In this document: in pieces, positions 33,563 through 33,874 of the stretch
Numbering within the stretch: the stretch's first letter is position 1
Layout: each line of letters opens with the position of its first letter
Source: GWF2-43-63 sp035390965
GTDB lineage: Bacteria > Bacteroidota > Bacteroidia > Bacteroidales > DTU049
Length of the DNA stretch: 33,874 bases
Reading direction: 5' to 3'
Assembly: GCA_035390965.1 (NCBI GenBank)
Contig: DAOPKE010000022.1
Coordinates: forward strand, 1-33,874
The notes under the pieces: generated by a model
What the model saw: only the letters and a program-made list of their open reading frames with translations
Database searches by the model: none
What the model was told of the DNA's origin: nothing
Program-made: the position numbers and the translations under genes

Positions 33563-33775
33563 TTATTTAGGGCTATCATAAACTCTACTAACATTTGTTT
33601 CATCTGTGATGATAGTTGGATCTGAGCTGCCATAAGTTGGATCATAGTATTTTGTGTCTGTGCCAGAACTTTGGCCACTTGTCCATGTTGTCCTTTCAGA
33701 GCATATACCGCCCAATATGTGTTCTTGTCCATTTAAAATACAAGCAAGTTCGAAATTCTCAATGTTTTTTTTCAT
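33563..33775 (-). CDS. grasp-with-spasm RiPP precursor peptide (Gly-Gly leader)
   Basis: A 70-aa precursor from the ATG at 33775; a TTG 9 bases upstream is an unlikely alternative. The leader (1-23, MKKNIENFELACILNGQEHI then LGG) ends in Gly22-Gly23, the cut site expected by the C39 exporter of this operon. The core (24-70) has 47 residues: 17 Ser/Thr, 5 Asp, 2 Glu, 4 Tyr, one Cys and one Trp, with a repeated DPT (45-47 and 52-54) within KYYDPTYGSSDPTIITDET. Many hydroxyl and carboxyl side chains close together suit an ester-forming ATP-grasp ligase. It is the first gene of the operon. The overlapping ORF in another frame is a shadow. Confidence 0.88.
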   Translation of the reverse strand: MKKNIENFELACILNGQEHILGGICSERTTWTSGQSSGTDTKYYDPTYGSSDPTIITDETNVSRVYDSPK

Positions 33776-33781
33776 GTTTCT

Positions 33782-33789
33782 CAAATATA
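33782..33789 (-). promoter_or_regulatory. -7 element (TATATTTG) of the RiPP operon
   Basis: An exact TAnnTTTG match on the minus strand ends 6 bases before the precursor ATG, so the leader would be 0-2 bases long. It is identical to the box of the endonuclease gene. No -33 TTG at the usual spacing was seen. Confidence 0.5.
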
Positions 33790-33815
33790 AATCCCGCCTA
33801 CTCTCTCACAGCTTT

Positions 33816-33864
33816 TCCGCCCGAGGCGGACAGGTCGGAACCGCTGTTTCCGCCAAACGGCGGA
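33816..33864. repeat. twin GC-rich palindromes upstream of the RiPP operon
   Basis: TCCGCC-CGA-GGCGGA (33816-33830) and TCCGCC-AAAC-GGCGGA (33849-33864) share the same 6-bp arms and are 18 bases apart. They stand out in AT-rich surroundings and look like a REP-type element or the edge of a dispersed repeat that continues past the window. Confidence 0.6.
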
Positions 33865-33874
33865 GTTAATTTGT

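Noticed and set aside
33547..33732. Minus-strand 61-aa ORF overlapping the RiPP precursor in another frame
   Set aside because: The 33563-33775 frame has the promoter box, a proper start and the Gly-Gly leader expected for the C39 exporter. The other frame has none of these.

Overview
The window comes from a member of the Bacteroidota. Three secreted proteins carry type IX secretion (T9SS) C-terminal sorting domains. A SusC-like TonB-dependent receptor with a carboxypeptidase-regulatory-like domain is present. Several genes are preceded by the Bacteroidota -7 element TAnnTTTG. The species cannot be named from this sequence. No rRNA, tRNA, CRISPR array or transposase gene was seen.

Layout. 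0-4.4 kb: a membrane-anchored EEP-fold phosphohydrolase (-), then a + strand run of secreted esterase, SGNH hydrolase and MBOAT acyltransferase, which looks like an envelope acylation module. 4.4-8.0 kb: a carboxyltransferase subunit of the OadA/PycB type (-) and formate-tetrahydrofolate ligase fhs (+), transcribed divergently. 8.0-10.7 kb: a four-helix-bundle (S23-type) gene between two inverted 7-bp repeat arrays, a phosphopantetheinyl transferase, a secreted endonuclease I and a broken S23-type gene. 10.7-25.2 kb: polA (-), then + strand genes for a T9SS cargo protein, its TonB-dependent receptor neighbour, dnaB, a secreted protein of the group usually mislabelled asparagine synthetase B, a T9SS lysyl-endopeptidase-like protease and a UbiD-family decarboxylase.

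25.2-33.8 kb, all on the minus strand, is the most interesting region: a ribosomally made, modified peptide (RiPP) locus of the grasp-with-spasm type. In transcription order it holds a 70-aa precursor with a Gly-Gly leader; an ATP-grasp maturase; a 57-aa basic ORF that overlaps both neighbours and is easily missed; a SPASM-domain maturase with no radical-SAM CX3CX2C motif; a secreted DUF6624-like protein; a secreted unknown; a C39 peptidase-containing ABC exporter; a second S23-type cassette; and an HlyD-type adaptor. The expected course is modification of the Ser/Thr/Asp/Tyr-rich core by the two maturases, removal of the leader after Gly-Gly by the C39 domain, and export through the ABC/HlyD pair.

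A second theme is repeats. Two intact S23-type genes, each on the minus strand, sit between short tandem arrays that face each other in inverted orientation. The unit is 7 bp in one cassette and 8 bp in the other. At 8 kb the arrays begin at the stop codons of both flanking genes; at 27 kb this is true on one side. A solo 8-bp array of the same sequence family lies upstream of polA, and a truncated S23-type gene lies downstream of polA.
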